A stretch of DNA of 64,000 bases, taken from assembly GCF_900109175.1 (NCBI RefSeq), contig NZ_FNZE01000008.1:1-64000 (forward strand), in the 5' to 3' direction. A program made the position numbers and the translations under genes. The notes beneath the pieces are model-generated. The model ran no database searches and was not told where the DNA came from. It saw nothing but the letters and a program-made list of their open reading frames with translations. This DNA is from Pseudomonas linyingensis (lineage in GTDB: Bacteria; Pseudomonadota; Gammaproteobacteria; Pseudomonadales; Pseudomonadaceae). Below are positions 7,417 through 15,854 of the stretch, piece after piece. Positions within the stretch are counted from its first letter, which is position 1. The number at the start of each line of letters is the position of its first letter.

Positions 7417-8859
7417 ATGGAGTTCCTGAAGAAAATGTTTAGCTGGTTATTGATTTCTGGAAAGACAGAACCGTCTGGAAATCATCCGGATTTACATCCT
7501 CTCGACCTCGATGAACTCAAACAGGAGCTCAATGTCGAGTTCGAGGCCCGCCGACTGGGTGAAGTCGGATTGCCCCGCCCCGAGGAGACGCGTCTTTCCG
7601 GACCTGAAAATAAAATTGTCCAGCGCCTGGAGGCGGCGCGACGCGACTACATGAACTGGGCCACGATCAGGTTGAAGAATATCCAGATAAAAATGCATGC
7701 CTGTGACATCACCAAAACGGTGAATCGTGCGTTGCAGGCTGCCGAGGAGTTCGAACGGACGGCGAATGGACACTTGTCCGATTATGAAGCTGAAATTCGT
7801 CGCCTGCAGGCCGCCGCATTGCAGATGGAGGAGGATCTGCGACTTTTCAAGCTGGATAACCGCCTTGTGCGAACGGCAAAGGTGGCTTCGCCAACCCAGA
7901 AGCTGACGTTCGTTTTCCTTGCAATATTCATCGTGGTTCTGGAAGGCGCACTGAATGCGAATTTCTTTGCGCAGAGTCTGGATGGCGGGCTGATCCAGGG
8001 GTTTACCTATGCGTTTCTATTGGCGTTTTGCAACGTGGCGGTGGCCATGGCGCTGGGTCGCTTCGGAGTTCCGCACGTGAACCATATCAGGCCGCTCAAC
8101 CGGATGATCGGTTATTCGGCGCTGATCGTGGCGCCTGTCATCATGGTGGTCATGGGCCTGGTCATCGCCCATTTTCGCGACAGTCTCGCGCAAGGCCTGG
8201 ACGATCCGGCAAGCAATCCGGGGGGCGTCGCTTTGCAGACCCTGATGAACAACCCTTTTCAGTTGCACGATATTTATTCGTGGCTGCTGTTTGGCCTGAG
8301 CATATTTTTCGCGCTGGCCAGTCTTGCCGAGGGCTACTACTGGGAAGACCCCTATCCCGGCTTCAGCCGTGTGCAAAAGAACGCCGACAACGCAGTCCAG
8401 GAGTACGAGGAAGGCCTCGCGGAAATGCGCGAGCTTCTCGAGAAACTCAAGGATGAGCATCTTGACGTGCTGGAAAGCAGCATGGATACGGCCAGGGCCG
8501 CGGTGCTCGAGTACAAGGAGCAGATCCATGAAAAGACGTCCTCGCGACACCGCTTGCAGCGAGCGCTACATAAGGCAGAGAACGTGCTGGAAGCCTTGAT
8601 TGCGATTTTCAGGACCGACAATGAACTCCACCGCAAACGAAAGGGCGTGCCAATACCCGCCTATTTTTCGTCGAAGGTCGCCCTTCAGGAAATCGAGTGG
8701 CCCAGCTTCGAGACGGCGCAGGACGAGCAATCCCTGGCGCGCCAGGAGGAGTTGCTGTCCAGGCTGATGGACAAGGTGGAGCCTATCCGCGCGCAAATAC
8801 AGTCGTCATTCGATTCGCGGTTCGATCAGCTCAAGTCGATCCGTGAGCAGATCCGGTGA
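7417..8859 (+). CDS. four-helix membrane protein with long flanking coiled coils (first gene of motor-like operon)
   Basis: A 480-residue protein of a family I do not recognise. Residues about 30-155 are charged and helical, with heptad-like stretches (EFERTANGHLSDYEAEIRRL). Hydrophobic segments then occur at about 162-184, 192-213, 230-251 and 287-305. Residues about 318-480 form a second, acidic coiled coil (EEGLAEMRELLEKLKDEH). Both coiled arms are probably on the same, cytoplasmic side if there are four membrane spans. The next gene overlaps or abuts the stop codon, and the following genes encode VWA-like, MotA-like and MotB-like proteins, so this is probably a structural part of one envelope complex (inference). 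No enzymatic motif is visible. Confidence 0.75.
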   Translation: MEFLKKMFSWLLISGKTEPSGNHPDLHPLDLDELKQELNVEFEARRLGEVGLPRPEETRLSGPENKIVQRLEAARRDYMNWATIRLKNIQIKMHACDITKTVNRALQAAEEFERTANGHLSDYEAEIRRLQAAALQMEEDLRLFKLDNRLVRTAKVASPTQKLTFVFLAIFIVVLEGALNANFFAQSLDGGLIQGFTYAFLLAFCNVAVAMALGRFGVPHVNHIRPLNRMIGYSALIVAPVIMVVMGLVIAHFRDSLAQGLDDPASNPGGVALQTLMNNPFQLHDIYSWLLFGLSIFFALASLAEGYYWEDPYPGFSRVQKNADNAVQEYEEGLAEMRELLEKLKDEHLDVLESSMDTARAAVLEYKEQIHEKTSSRHRLQRALHKAENVLEALIAIFRTDNELHRKRKGVPIPAYFSSKVALQEIEWPSFETAQDEQSLARQEELLSRLMDKVEPIRAQIQSSFDSRFDQLKSIREQIR

Positions 8860-8870
8860 GGGTCGATCCC

Positions 8871-9677
8871 ATGGCGAAAGTGGGCAGGGTAGCGCGCAGG
8901 AAGAGAAACAGGGAGCTGATCAGGGCAACCGGTCTGGGTCTGCTCCTGCTGGCGGTGCTTTCGATGGGCGGGTATTTCTTCGTGCACCGAGACATCGCTC
9001 CCGACCGGGCGACGCTATGCCCGGCCAGCGGACCGCTCGGACATTACGTCGTGCTGGTCGACAACACCGACCCCTACAACTTCATGCAGCGCCAGGCGTT
9101 TTTGCAGAGCCTGACCGCGCTGGCCGAGGAAAAGGTCGAGGAAGGGCATCTGTTGTCTATCTATGTCCTGGGTGCCGAGGTCTCCGAGCACGCCACGCCG
9201 GTGTTCGAGAAGTGCAATCCGGGTGTCGGGGCGGGCAAGTCGGAAATGACCGCCAATCTGGCAAGGATCAAGAAGCGCTATGAGGACGAATTCAAGAAGC
9301 CAATCCTCAAGCTGTCGGAGAGCGTGTTGGTGGACAAGCCCTCCGACCGCTCACCCATTTTCGAAATGCTGCAGATAGCCTCCATCAACGGGTTTCGTGC
9401 CAAGGACGTCCAAGGCGACCGCGTGCTGGTCATCTTTTCCGACATGCTACCGAACACGCAGGAGTTCAGCATGTTCAAGGGATACGGTTCATTCAGTAGT
9501 TTTCTCGACTCGCATTACGGCAGGAAGTCGCAAACCGACCTCGGTGGGGTCAAGGTGGAAGTCAACTATCTACTGAATTATCCCAAGCTGCAGACCAGAA
9601 GCCAGCTGAGCTTCTGGGAAGAGTACTTTAAAAAGGCCGGTGCCAGAATCGTCTCAGTAAAAACCTTGGAAGGTTGA
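8871..9677 (+). CDS. membrane-tethered VWA-like protein (second gene of motor-like operon)
   Basis: The 268-residue protein starts at ATG 8871; a GTG at 8856 overlaps the previous stop as GTGA and is an alternative start. A basic N-terminus (RVARRKRNREL) precedes one transmembrane helix at about 20-40, so the bulk should lie in the periplasm. The domain resembles a von Willebrand A fold: strand and metal-site-like loop HYVVLVDNTDP, a middle RSPIFEM, and a later strand with an acidic residue, RVLVIFSDML. The first loop is DxTDP rather than the classical DxSxS, so metal binding is uncertain. Two cysteines in the mature part (LCPAS and EKCNPG) could form a disulfide. The next gene starts three bases past the stop, consistent with translational coupling. 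Confidence 0.7.
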   Translation: MAKVGRVARRKRNRELIRATGLGLLLLAVLSMGGYFFVHRDIAPDRATLCPASGPLGHYVVLVDNTDPYNFMQRQAFLQSLTALAEEKVEEGHLLSIYVLGAEVSEHATPVFEKCNPGVGAGKSEMTANLARIKKRYEDEFKKPILKLSESVLVDKPSDRSPIFEMLQIASINGFRAKDVQGDRVLVIFSDMLPNTQEFSMFKGYGSFSSFLDSHYGRKSQTDLGGVKVEVNYLLNYPKLQTRSQLSFWEEYFKKAGARIVSVKTLEG

Positions 9678-9679
9678 TT

Positions 9680-11131
9680 ATGGACAAGACCGCCAAAGTT
9701 TCGTTGAAGAGGCTTTTCATCGTGGTCTGCTCGCTAAAGATCGCGAGTTCGGCCGTTGGCTGGTGTTTCGATCAGCCCTGGTTGTTCGGGCTGGCTTTGC
9801 CCTTGCTGTTCATGGTTGCCTATATAGTCGTTGGCTACAATTTTCGCGACCGAGAGCTGTCGGCCGAGAAGTTTGCGGACTCCTGTTACTATCTGGGCTT
9901 TATTTTCACCATTGTCTCTATCGTTTTCAGCCTGGTCGACATCCCCAATATTGGCAACGACATGACCAGCATTGCGGTACGCTTTGGTGCGGCCATGGTG
10001 AGTACCGTGCTGGGCTTATTTGTCCGTGTGGCTTTGGTCAGCTTCAGGCCCAACGCCGAGGATGCCCTGACCAATGTCGAGGATGAGGTTCTGGCATCAT
10101 CCAGAAGGCTCACCGAAGAATTCAACAATGCATTCGACGATCTGCAGGACTTTCGCGGCAATGTAAGTAGCGCCGCGAAGGACTCGGTCGCGCTGGTCAA
10201 CACCCAGTTCGTAGCCTTGGCCGAGCAGAATGCCGCGCAGATGAGCGAGTTTTTTGCGCAAATGTCTCGGCTCAACAAGGAAATGCTCCTTTGCGTCGCT
10301 CAGGACATCCGGAATGCATCCCTGGGCCTGACCCGGGTCGTCAACGAGTACGAGGGATCGATCAAGGCGACGGTCAGTAAGATCGATACCTCCGTTGCCG
10401 GCTTTTCCCATCATTTGATCCGCCGGCTCAATGCCGTCGAGTTTCCCGACGATATCTTCTCCCGCAAGCTGGATGCGCCCATCGCCAGTCTCAGTGAGCG
10501 GGCAGGGACGCTCGGCGCAGGTATAGGGAAGCTTTCCGACGATGTGCTAAAGGCCGCCAGGGCAGTCGATAAGTCGGTTGGGGAGATCAATCTCAAGGCC
10601 GAGAGCATGGCGCAGACCCTTGACGTGGTTCGGCAAATCGCTGCGCAGCAAGAGCAGTTGGCCCAACTGATGAGTACCCAGCAGGAAGGCCTGGCGGCCA
10701 AGCTGCAGGCGCAGCAGGAAAGCCTTGCCGCCCAGGTCCGCGCTCAGCAGGAGTTCATCTCCCAAGGCTTCCAGCGGCAAACCCAGGAGCTTTCGGCGAT
10801 CGCCCAGGCTTTCGGAAAGTTCGATGCATCGCTCGAGAGGCTGATCGACAACCTGTCCGTCAGCCATGAATCGACCGCACGGCTGGCGGGCAAGGTCGAT
10901 GGGGTGAACAGCAATAACGCCGCTCTGCTGGAGGCGCTGCGCGAGTCGGTCGCGTCGCTGACCCATGCGTTCGCCTCGGCCAGCCATCGCGACGAGCAGG
11001 TGACAGATGGCATGCACCCATCGCGGCAGACCAGCCCTGCAACGGAGGCGCGCCTGGAGACGCCCGGCGCGCGATCCCCCTTCGACGCTCTGCAGGCGAG
11101 TGCGCCCATTTCCGTTCACAAACCTGACTGA
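9680..11131 (+). CDS. MotA/ExbB/ZorA-like membrane protein with long coiled-coil tail (third gene of motor-like operon)
   Basis: This 483-residue protein starts at ATG 9680, 6 bases after GGAAGG. Four hydrophobic segments fall at about 11-28, 35-53, 69-87 and 98-120. The last two resemble the pore helices of proton-channel stator proteins: LGFIFTIVSIVFSL and the T/GL pattern in AMVSTVLGLFVRVAL (Thr109, Gly112). From about 125 to 430 the chain is a long helical tail with Gln/Ala-rich repeats (LQAQQESLAAQVRAQQE), comparable in architecture to the cytoplasmic tail of ZorA. The C-terminal 50 residues are disordered. With the downstream MotB-like gene this looks like a motor pair (inference from topology and context; overall similarity to known stators is weak). 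It is distinct from the true motAB at 56.6 kb. Confidence 0.65.
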   Translation: MDKTAKVSLKRLFIVVCSLKIASSAVGWCFDQPWLFGLALPLLFMVAYIVVGYNFRDRELSAEKFADSCYYLGFIFTIVSIVFSLVDIPNIGNDMTSIAVRFGAAMVSTVLGLFVRVALVSFRPNAEDALTNVEDEVLASSRRLTEEFNNAFDDLQDFRGNVSSAAKDSVALVNTQFVALAEQNAAQMSEFFAQMSRLNKEMLLCVAQDIRNASLGLTRVVNEYEGSIKATVSKIDTSVAGFSHHLIRRLNAVEFPDDIFSRKLDAPIASLSERAGTLGAGIGKLSDDVLKAARAVDKSVGEINLKAESMAQTLDVVRQIAAQQEQLAQLMSTQQEGLAAKLQAQQESLAAQVRAQQEFISQGFQRQTQELSAIAQAFGKFDASLERLIDNLSVSHESTARLAGKVDGVNSNNAALLEALRESVASLTHAFASASHRDEQVTDGMHPSRQTSPATEARLETPGARSPFDALQASAPISVHKPD

Positions 11132-11142
11132 GCGGCCAAGCC

Positions 11143-12240
11143 ATGTCGGCAAAGAGTGATCAGGTTTTCCAGCTCTCCTTGACGGAAATCGCGTTCATGA
11201 TCGCCTTCATCCTCATGTTCCTGCTGGGCTTTCACCTCTACAAGACGACCCAGGAGAGCAAGAGCGTCAGCGAGAGGCTTGCCGCTGTGGAGGGGGTGGA
11301 GCAAAAAACGGCCGACCTGAACAACGCGGCCCAGGTATTGGCGCAGGCGATTGCGGCCAACACTGCCCTGAACCCCGATGAAGTCATCAGCAAGCTGATC
11401 GCGGAGAGCGCGGCCAAGACCGAAGTGGAACGGCTCGAGCGCCTTCTGGAAGATCAGGACAGGCAAATCACGGCGCTGGCCGAGATTCAGAAAGCGGTGG
11501 ATCAAGTCCCTGCCGATCGGAAGGACGCGAAGATCAGGGAGGAGGTGCAGGCGTCCTTGCTGCTGGCGGCAGAGGTGAGGAAACACCTGGAGGAGGAGAC
11601 GCAGGCTGCAGGTCAGGCAGAGGAGCAGAGCGATGCGTCATCCGTCGCGGAGAAGGCCGCCGAGTCGATTCGCGAGCTGGCAAAAATCGAGGAGCTGCTC
11701 GCCGCCAAGGAGGGGAGTGCGGAGACTCCTGGCGAGCCTGCAGAAAAGCCCTCCGACAAGGTGGCCGAAATCATCAAGCGAGTTCAGGAACATGCCGCTC
11801 AGATGGGCGGCGGCAAGAGTCCGGAGGCGGTGAAGAAAGAAAACGCGGATTTGCGCGGTCAGATCGCCTTTTTGCACAACAAGCTCAGTGCCAAAGGCGG
11901 TATTGACTATCCGCCCTGCTGGGCCGTCGAGCAGACGGGGAAGATCCAGATGCTGCTCTCTGTCGAGCTGCGCGAGAACGACCTCTCGGTAGCGAAGGCA
12001 TGGCCGGCTTCCCGAGAGCAGGATGCCATGGCGTTGCCGGGCATCCAGGCCGTTCTCGCCAAGCCGGTGACGACCTACGCCGAGTTCATCCGCGATACCC
12101 AGGCCATCGCCGATCTGAGCCGCACCCTGAACTGCCGTTACTACGTCAGGCTCAAGAGCACGATTGCCGACGCGGTGCAGTCCGACCGGCGGCGTCTGAC
12201 GATCGAGGACAGTTTCTACAAGTACGAGGTTCGCCGCTGA
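11143..12240 (+). CDS. MotB/ExbD/ZorB-like single-pass protein (fourth gene of motor-like operon)
   Basis: A 365-residue protein with one N-terminal transmembrane helix at about 12-33. The start of the helix, LSLTEIAFMIAFILMFLLG, aligns with the plug/pore helix of MotB, ExbD and ZorB (SFTDL-type), with Glu15 where those proteins carry the ion-binding aspartate. A long charged coiled coil (about 38-250) follows, then a compact C-terminal domain (about 254-365) containing YPPCW (Cys259) and LNCRYYV (Cys331), two cysteines that could pair in the periplasm, ending in FYKYEVRR. This C-terminal domain is not the OmpA-like peptidoglycan-binding fold of MotB. ATG 11143 lies 11 bases after the previous stop. 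Role in a motor complex is inferred. Confidence 0.65.
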   Translation: MSAKSDQVFQLSLTEIAFMIAFILMFLLGFHLYKTTQESKSVSERLAAVEGVEQKTADLNNAAQVLAQAIAANTALNPDEVISKLIAESAAKTEVERLERLLEDQDRQITALAEIQKAVDQVPADRKDAKIREEVQASLLLAAEVRKHLEEETQAAGQAEEQSDASSVAEKAAESIRELAKIEELLAAKEGSAETPGEPAEKPSDKVAEIIKRVQEHAAQMGGGKSPEAVKKENADLRGQIAFLHNKLSAKGGIDYPPCWAVEQTGKIQMLLSVELRENDLSVAKAWPASREQDAMALPGIQAVLAKPVTTYAEFIRDTQAIADLSRTLNCRYYVRLKSTIADAVQSDRRRLTIEDSFYKYEVRR

Positions 12241-12313
12241 GCGATTCTGCCAGCATGTCTGGCGGCGCTTCGGGTCGCCCGACATGGTCCACTGGCCGGC
12301 GCAACTGCGCCTG

Positions 12314-13387
12314 TTAGTAGCCGGTCATTTCCAGATAGCCTCGCCCGCCGGGGCTGCCCTCGAGACGGATCGGCCCTTCCCAGTAGGGAAACGATGTGCC
12401 CATCCAGGCGCGCGGCTGGATGGACTCGGCCTGCACATCCACGCCGTGATCGGCAACCCGGACACGCCAGCGGGTCGGCACCTTGCGGCCGTTGGCCTGG
12501 CGCGTCCAGGCCAGTTCGTCGAGCTGGATCTGCTCGCCCCGCAGCGCGACGGCGCGGCCGTCGGCGGCGATCCAGGTGCCGGCGCGGTAGTGCAGGCCGT
12601 CGGCCTGGCGGACCCGGAACAGCATCAGCTTGGCGCCACCGTCCAGGTGCAGGGAAAACCAGTCCCAGCCGTGTTGATCGGCCGCCAGCGGCTGGCTGCT
12701 CCACTCCCGGTCCAGCCAGGCCTGCCCGCTGACCGCGTAGCGCTGGCCGGCGCGCTCGATCTCGCCGCTGACCCGGTAGAACGGCTGGCTGTAGTACCAG
12801 GACGCCTGCCCCTGGCCGGACTTCACGCTGTAGCCCCCTGCGCCGTGCAGCACCAGCGGACCGTCGCTGTCCAGCTGCAGGAGATAGCGGAAGTCCTTGC
12901 CGGACGCCTGCATCTGCAGATGCTCGAGACCTTCGCCGGCCGTGCTGTGCAGCGACCAGTCGTCGATCCAGGCGCGGAAGGGCTGCGCCTCGACGCCCGC
13001 CTGGCCGATGCCGCCGCGGGCCAGGGTTTCGCCGGACTGATGGCCGTACGGGCCGGTGAGGGCGGCATGGCCCATCCACAGGTTGGGGCTGTTCCAACCG
13101 GGCTCGTCGGCGCCCGGGCGCAGTGCCGAGCGGAACAGCGTCCATTGCACGCCCCAGTCGCGGCCCTGTTCGTCGCTGAGGTTGGCGGTGACGTACCACC
13201 ATTCGATGCGATAGCCGTGATGGGCGCCGTGGTCGGCCGGGAACTGCAGCGGCCGGCCCCGTTCGACCTGGGCGAAGGCGGCGGCGTCCGCGCCGAGGCC
13301 GGCGAAACCGCCGGGCGGCTGCGGCGCCTCGTCGCAGGCCCCGAGCAGCAGGAGCGCGCCGATGAGCAGGGCCTGCCTAGCGTTCAT
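12314..13387 (-). CDS. AttH/CrtC-like lipocalin-fold lipoprotein
   Basis: A 357-residue protein with a lipoprotein signal peptide (LLIGALLLLGACDEA; lipobox cysteine at residue 18). The body matches the predicted secreted hydrolase/AttH family related to hydroxyneurosporene synthase CrtC: YRIEWWYVTANL near the N-terminus, WMGHAAL, and the basic Trp-rich LDREWSSQPL in the second lipocalin-like half. Known members are encoded with an ABC transporter (attEFG) and are thought to act on or carry a lipid-like compound. Here the start codon overlaps the end of the permease gene by 11 bases, so the three genes form one operon. Substrate unknown. Confidence 0.8.
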   Translation of the reverse strand: MNARQALLIGALLLLGACDEAPQPPGGFAGLGADAAAFAQVERGRPLQFPADHGAHHGYRIEWWYVTANLSDEQGRDWGVQWTLFRSALRPGADEPGWNSPNLWMGHAALTGPYGHQSGETLARGGIGQAGVEAQPFRAWIDDWSLHSTAGEGLEHLQMQASGKDFRYLLQLDSDGPLVLHGAGGYSVKSGQGQASWYYSQPFYRVSGEIERAGQRYAVSGQAWLDREWSSQPLAADQHGWDWFSLHLDGGAKLMLFRVRQADGLHYRAGTWIAADGRAVALRGEQIQLDELAWTRQANGRKVPTRWRVRVADHGVDVQAESIQPRAWMGTSFPYWEGPIRLEGSPGGRGYLEMTGY

Positions 13388-15854
13388 CGGCGAACTGCCT
13401 CAACAGGTCGGCGGGCTGGCGCCGCGCCAGTTGCCAGAGCGGCCCGGCGGCGGCGAGCAGGCTGGTGAGCAGACCGAGCAGGGCCAACTGCAGCAGTTGC
13501 CCGGGAAACACATGCAGCGGCAGGCGCCAGCCGAAGGCCTGCACGTTGACCACCGCCACCAGGCACCAGGCCAGCAGCACGCCCAGGGGCATCGCCAGCA
13601 GCACGGTCAGGCTGGCCAGCAGCAGCGTTTGCCCCAGGCTCAGCCAGGCCAGCCGCGTGCGGCCGACGCCCAGTGCCCAGAGCGGCGCCAACTGGCCCAG
13701 GCGGCTGTGCCCCAGGGTCAGCAGGCTGATGAACAGGGCCACGCCGGCGACCAACAGGGTCAGGCTGTTGAGCGCGGCGGTGGCGGCGAAGGTGCGCTCG
13801 AACACCGCGGTCGACCAGCGTTTCAGCGTGGCCTGCTCGATCAGCCGGGTGGCGTCCAGGCCATAGCGTTGCTCGAGCTGTTCCTTCAGCGCGGCGACCT
13901 GCGCCGGCTGCAGGCGCAGGCTGAGATTGCTCAGCCGCGCCTCGCTCCAGTGGCGGCGTAGCCAGTCGGCGCTGACCAGCAGGTGCCCGCGGGGATTGCC
14001 GTAGTCGGCGTACAGCCCCACCACGCTCAGGTGCTGCTCGCCCTCGGCGCCCGGCAGCGGCAGGCGGTCGCCCAGCCCCAGCTTGAGACGCCGCGCCAGT
14101 TGCTCGCTGAGCATCGCGCCTTGCCCGGCGGCCAGTTGTGTCCAGGCATCGGCCCGTTGTTCCAGCAGCGGCCAGTGTCGGCGGTAGCTGGGGTGGTCGA
14201 CGATGCCCTGCAGCTGCACCGGCCAGCCCTGCAGGCGCATGTCGACCCGCCAGTTCGGCAGGACCGCCTCGACGCCCGGCCGGCCGGCGAGCCAGGCGCT
14301 GATTTCCAGCGCCTGCGCAGTGTCGCGGGGCGTCAGGTAGAGGTCGGCGGACAGGCGCTGGTCGAGCCAGCCGACGAAAGTCTGGCGAAAGCCCTCGGTC
14401 ATGCTTCCGACCCCTACGCTGGCGGCCAGTGCCAGCAGCAGGGCCATCAACGCCAGCGCCAGGGCCGGCAGTTGCTGGCGGCTGTCGGCCACGAACCATT
14501 CGGCCAGCGGTCCGCGGGAATGCCGCGCCAGCACTGCCAGCGTGGCGTCGAGCAGTGCCGGTAGCAGCAAGGCTGCCGCCAGCAACAGTGCGGCGAGCAT
14601 CGCAAAGGCGGCGAGCAGACTGTCGCCGAACCGCCAGCAGCCGGCGGCCAGCAGCAGAAGCACGCCGGCCAGCAACGCCTGGCGGCGCAACCAGCGGCTC
14701 TGCGCGGCACGCCAGGCCTGCGGTAGCGCCAGCGCCAGGAGCGGCAGCTGCGCGGCGCGCCACAGGCTGTTGCCCCCAGCCAGCAGCGCGCCGAACAGGC
14801 TCATGGCGATGCCGGACAGCCACCACTGCGGAGACAGGCTCAATTGCCCGGCCACTTCCGCGCCATACAGGCCGCGCAGGCTGGCTGCGACATCGTCGAG
14901 CAGCAGGCTGGCCAGCAGGTAGCCGCAGGCCACCCCGGCCAGGCCGCCGAGCAGGGCCAACAGACCCAGCTCCACCGCCAGCGCGCCGATCAACCCGCGC
15001 AGGCTCACGCCGCAGGCGCGCAGGGTGCGCAGCAGGCCGCGGCGTTGCTCCAGGGCCAGGCCGATGGCGGCATGCACGATGAACAGGCCGACGAGGAAGG
15101 CCAGCAGACCGAGGGCGCTGAGGTTGAGGTGGAAGCTGTCGGTCAGGCGCTGCAGGTCGTCGCCGGCGCTCGACGGCTGCAGCTGCAGCAGCTCGGCCAG
15201 CGCGGCCGGCAGATCCGGCGGCCGGACTGCGAAATCCGCCGGCAGCAGCAGCCGCGACAGCTGCCCCGGCGCCTGCAGCAGCGCCTGGGCATGGCCGATG
15301 TCGACGACGATCACCCCGGGCGCCAGTTGCGTGTGCACCTGCAGGGGCGGCAGGCGCTGGCCATCGCTGGTCAGTGCCCGCTCGCCGGGCTGCAGGCCGA
15401 GACGCTGCAGGGTGTCCGCGGCGATCCAGGCCTGTCCCGGGGGGCCGATGAAGGCGCGCAGATCCGACGCGCCGCCGGGCTGCCCGGCCACCACGGTGCC
15501 CGGCGGCAGGGTCAGCGGCTCGATGCCGAGCAGTCTTACGCTGAGCGGCTCCGCGCCGGCAAAGCGCAGGCGTCCTTCCAGCACCGGCGAAACCGGCCAG
15601 CCGCTGCGACGCAGCTGCACATACGCCGCCTGCTCGAAGCGTTCGCCCCGGCGTGCCACCAGCTGGGCCTGCGCCGGCCCGGCGAGCAGCGCACTGGCAC
15701 GGGCGTAATCGGCGCGGGCCTGACTGTTGAGCGCCTGCACGCCGGTCCACAAGGCGGTGGCCAGCCACAGGCCGGTGAGGATGCTGAACAACTGCAACGG
15801 GTGTCGCCGCCAGTGGCTGAGCAGTGCCAGCAGGCTGATCCGCAGCATGGCCAT
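13377..15854 (-). CDS. ABC transporter permease with two FtsX-like domains (AttFG-like fusion)
   Basis: This 825-residue protein begins at ATG 15854, sharing TGATG with the ATPase stop. The N-terminal helix is RHPLQLFSILTGLWLATAL, followed by an extracytoplasmic domain (about 40-240). Then come groups of membrane helices typical of FtsX/MacB permeases (LGLLAFLVGLFIVHAAIGLAL, the Leu/Ala-rich helices around 330-470), a second periplasmic domain, and a C-terminal three-helix set (about 690-810). A duplicated FtsX arrangement of this length fits permeases that extract lipids or lipoproteins from the inner membrane, such as the AttF/AttG type fused into one chain. It partners with the ATPase and the lipocalin-like lipoprotein of the same operon. 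Confidence 0.8.
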   Translation of the reverse strand: MAMLRISLLALLSHWRRHPLQLFSILTGLWLATALWTGVQALNSQARADYARASALLAGPAQAQLVARRGERFEQAAYVQLRRSGWPVSPVLEGRLRFAGAEPLSVRLLGIEPLTLPPGTVVAGQPGGASDLRAFIGPPGQAWIAADTLQRLGLQPGERALTSDGQRLPPLQVHTQLAPGVIVVDIGHAQALLQAPGQLSRLLLPADFAVRPPDLPAALAELLQLQPSSAGDDLQRLTDSFHLNLSALGLLAFLVGLFIVHAAIGLALEQRRGLLRTLRACGVSLRGLIGALAVELGLLALLGGLAGVACGYLLASLLLDDVAASLRGLYGAEVAGQLSLSPQWWLSGIAMSLFGALLAGGNSLWRAAQLPLLALALPQAWRAAQSRWLRRQALLAGVLLLLAAGCWRFGDSLLAAFAMLAALLLAAALLLPALLDATLAVLARHSRGPLAEWFVADSRQQLPALALALMALLLALAASVGVGSMTEGFRQTFVGWLDQRLSADLYLTPRDTAQALEISAWLAGRPGVEAVLPNWRVDMRLQGWPVQLQGIVDHPSYRRHWPLLEQRADAWTQLAAGQGAMLSEQLARRLKLGLGDRLPLPGAEGEQHLSVVGLYADYGNPRGHLLVSADWLRRHWSEARLSNLSLRLQPAQVAALKEQLEQRYGLDATRLIEQATLKRWSTAVFERTFAATAALNSLTLLVAGVALFISLLTLGHSRLGQLAPLWALGVGRTRLAWLSLGQTLLLASLTVLLAMPLGVLLAWCLVAVVNVQAFGWRLPLHVFPGQLLQLALLGLLTSLLAAAGPLWQLARRQPADLLRQFADER

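Noticed and set aside
7417-12240. Reading the four-gene operon as a canonical Zorya system
   Set aside because: ZorC, ZorD or ZorE-like genes are absent on both sides, and the VWA-like and four-helix genes are not Zorya components. Only the stator-like pair is comparable.
13384-15768. A long minus-strand open frame, out of frame with the FtsX-type permease
   Set aside because: It is the high-GC shadow of the permease: its translation is Arg/Ala/Pro-rich low complexity, while the permease frame shows membrane helices and a TGATG start after the ATPase.
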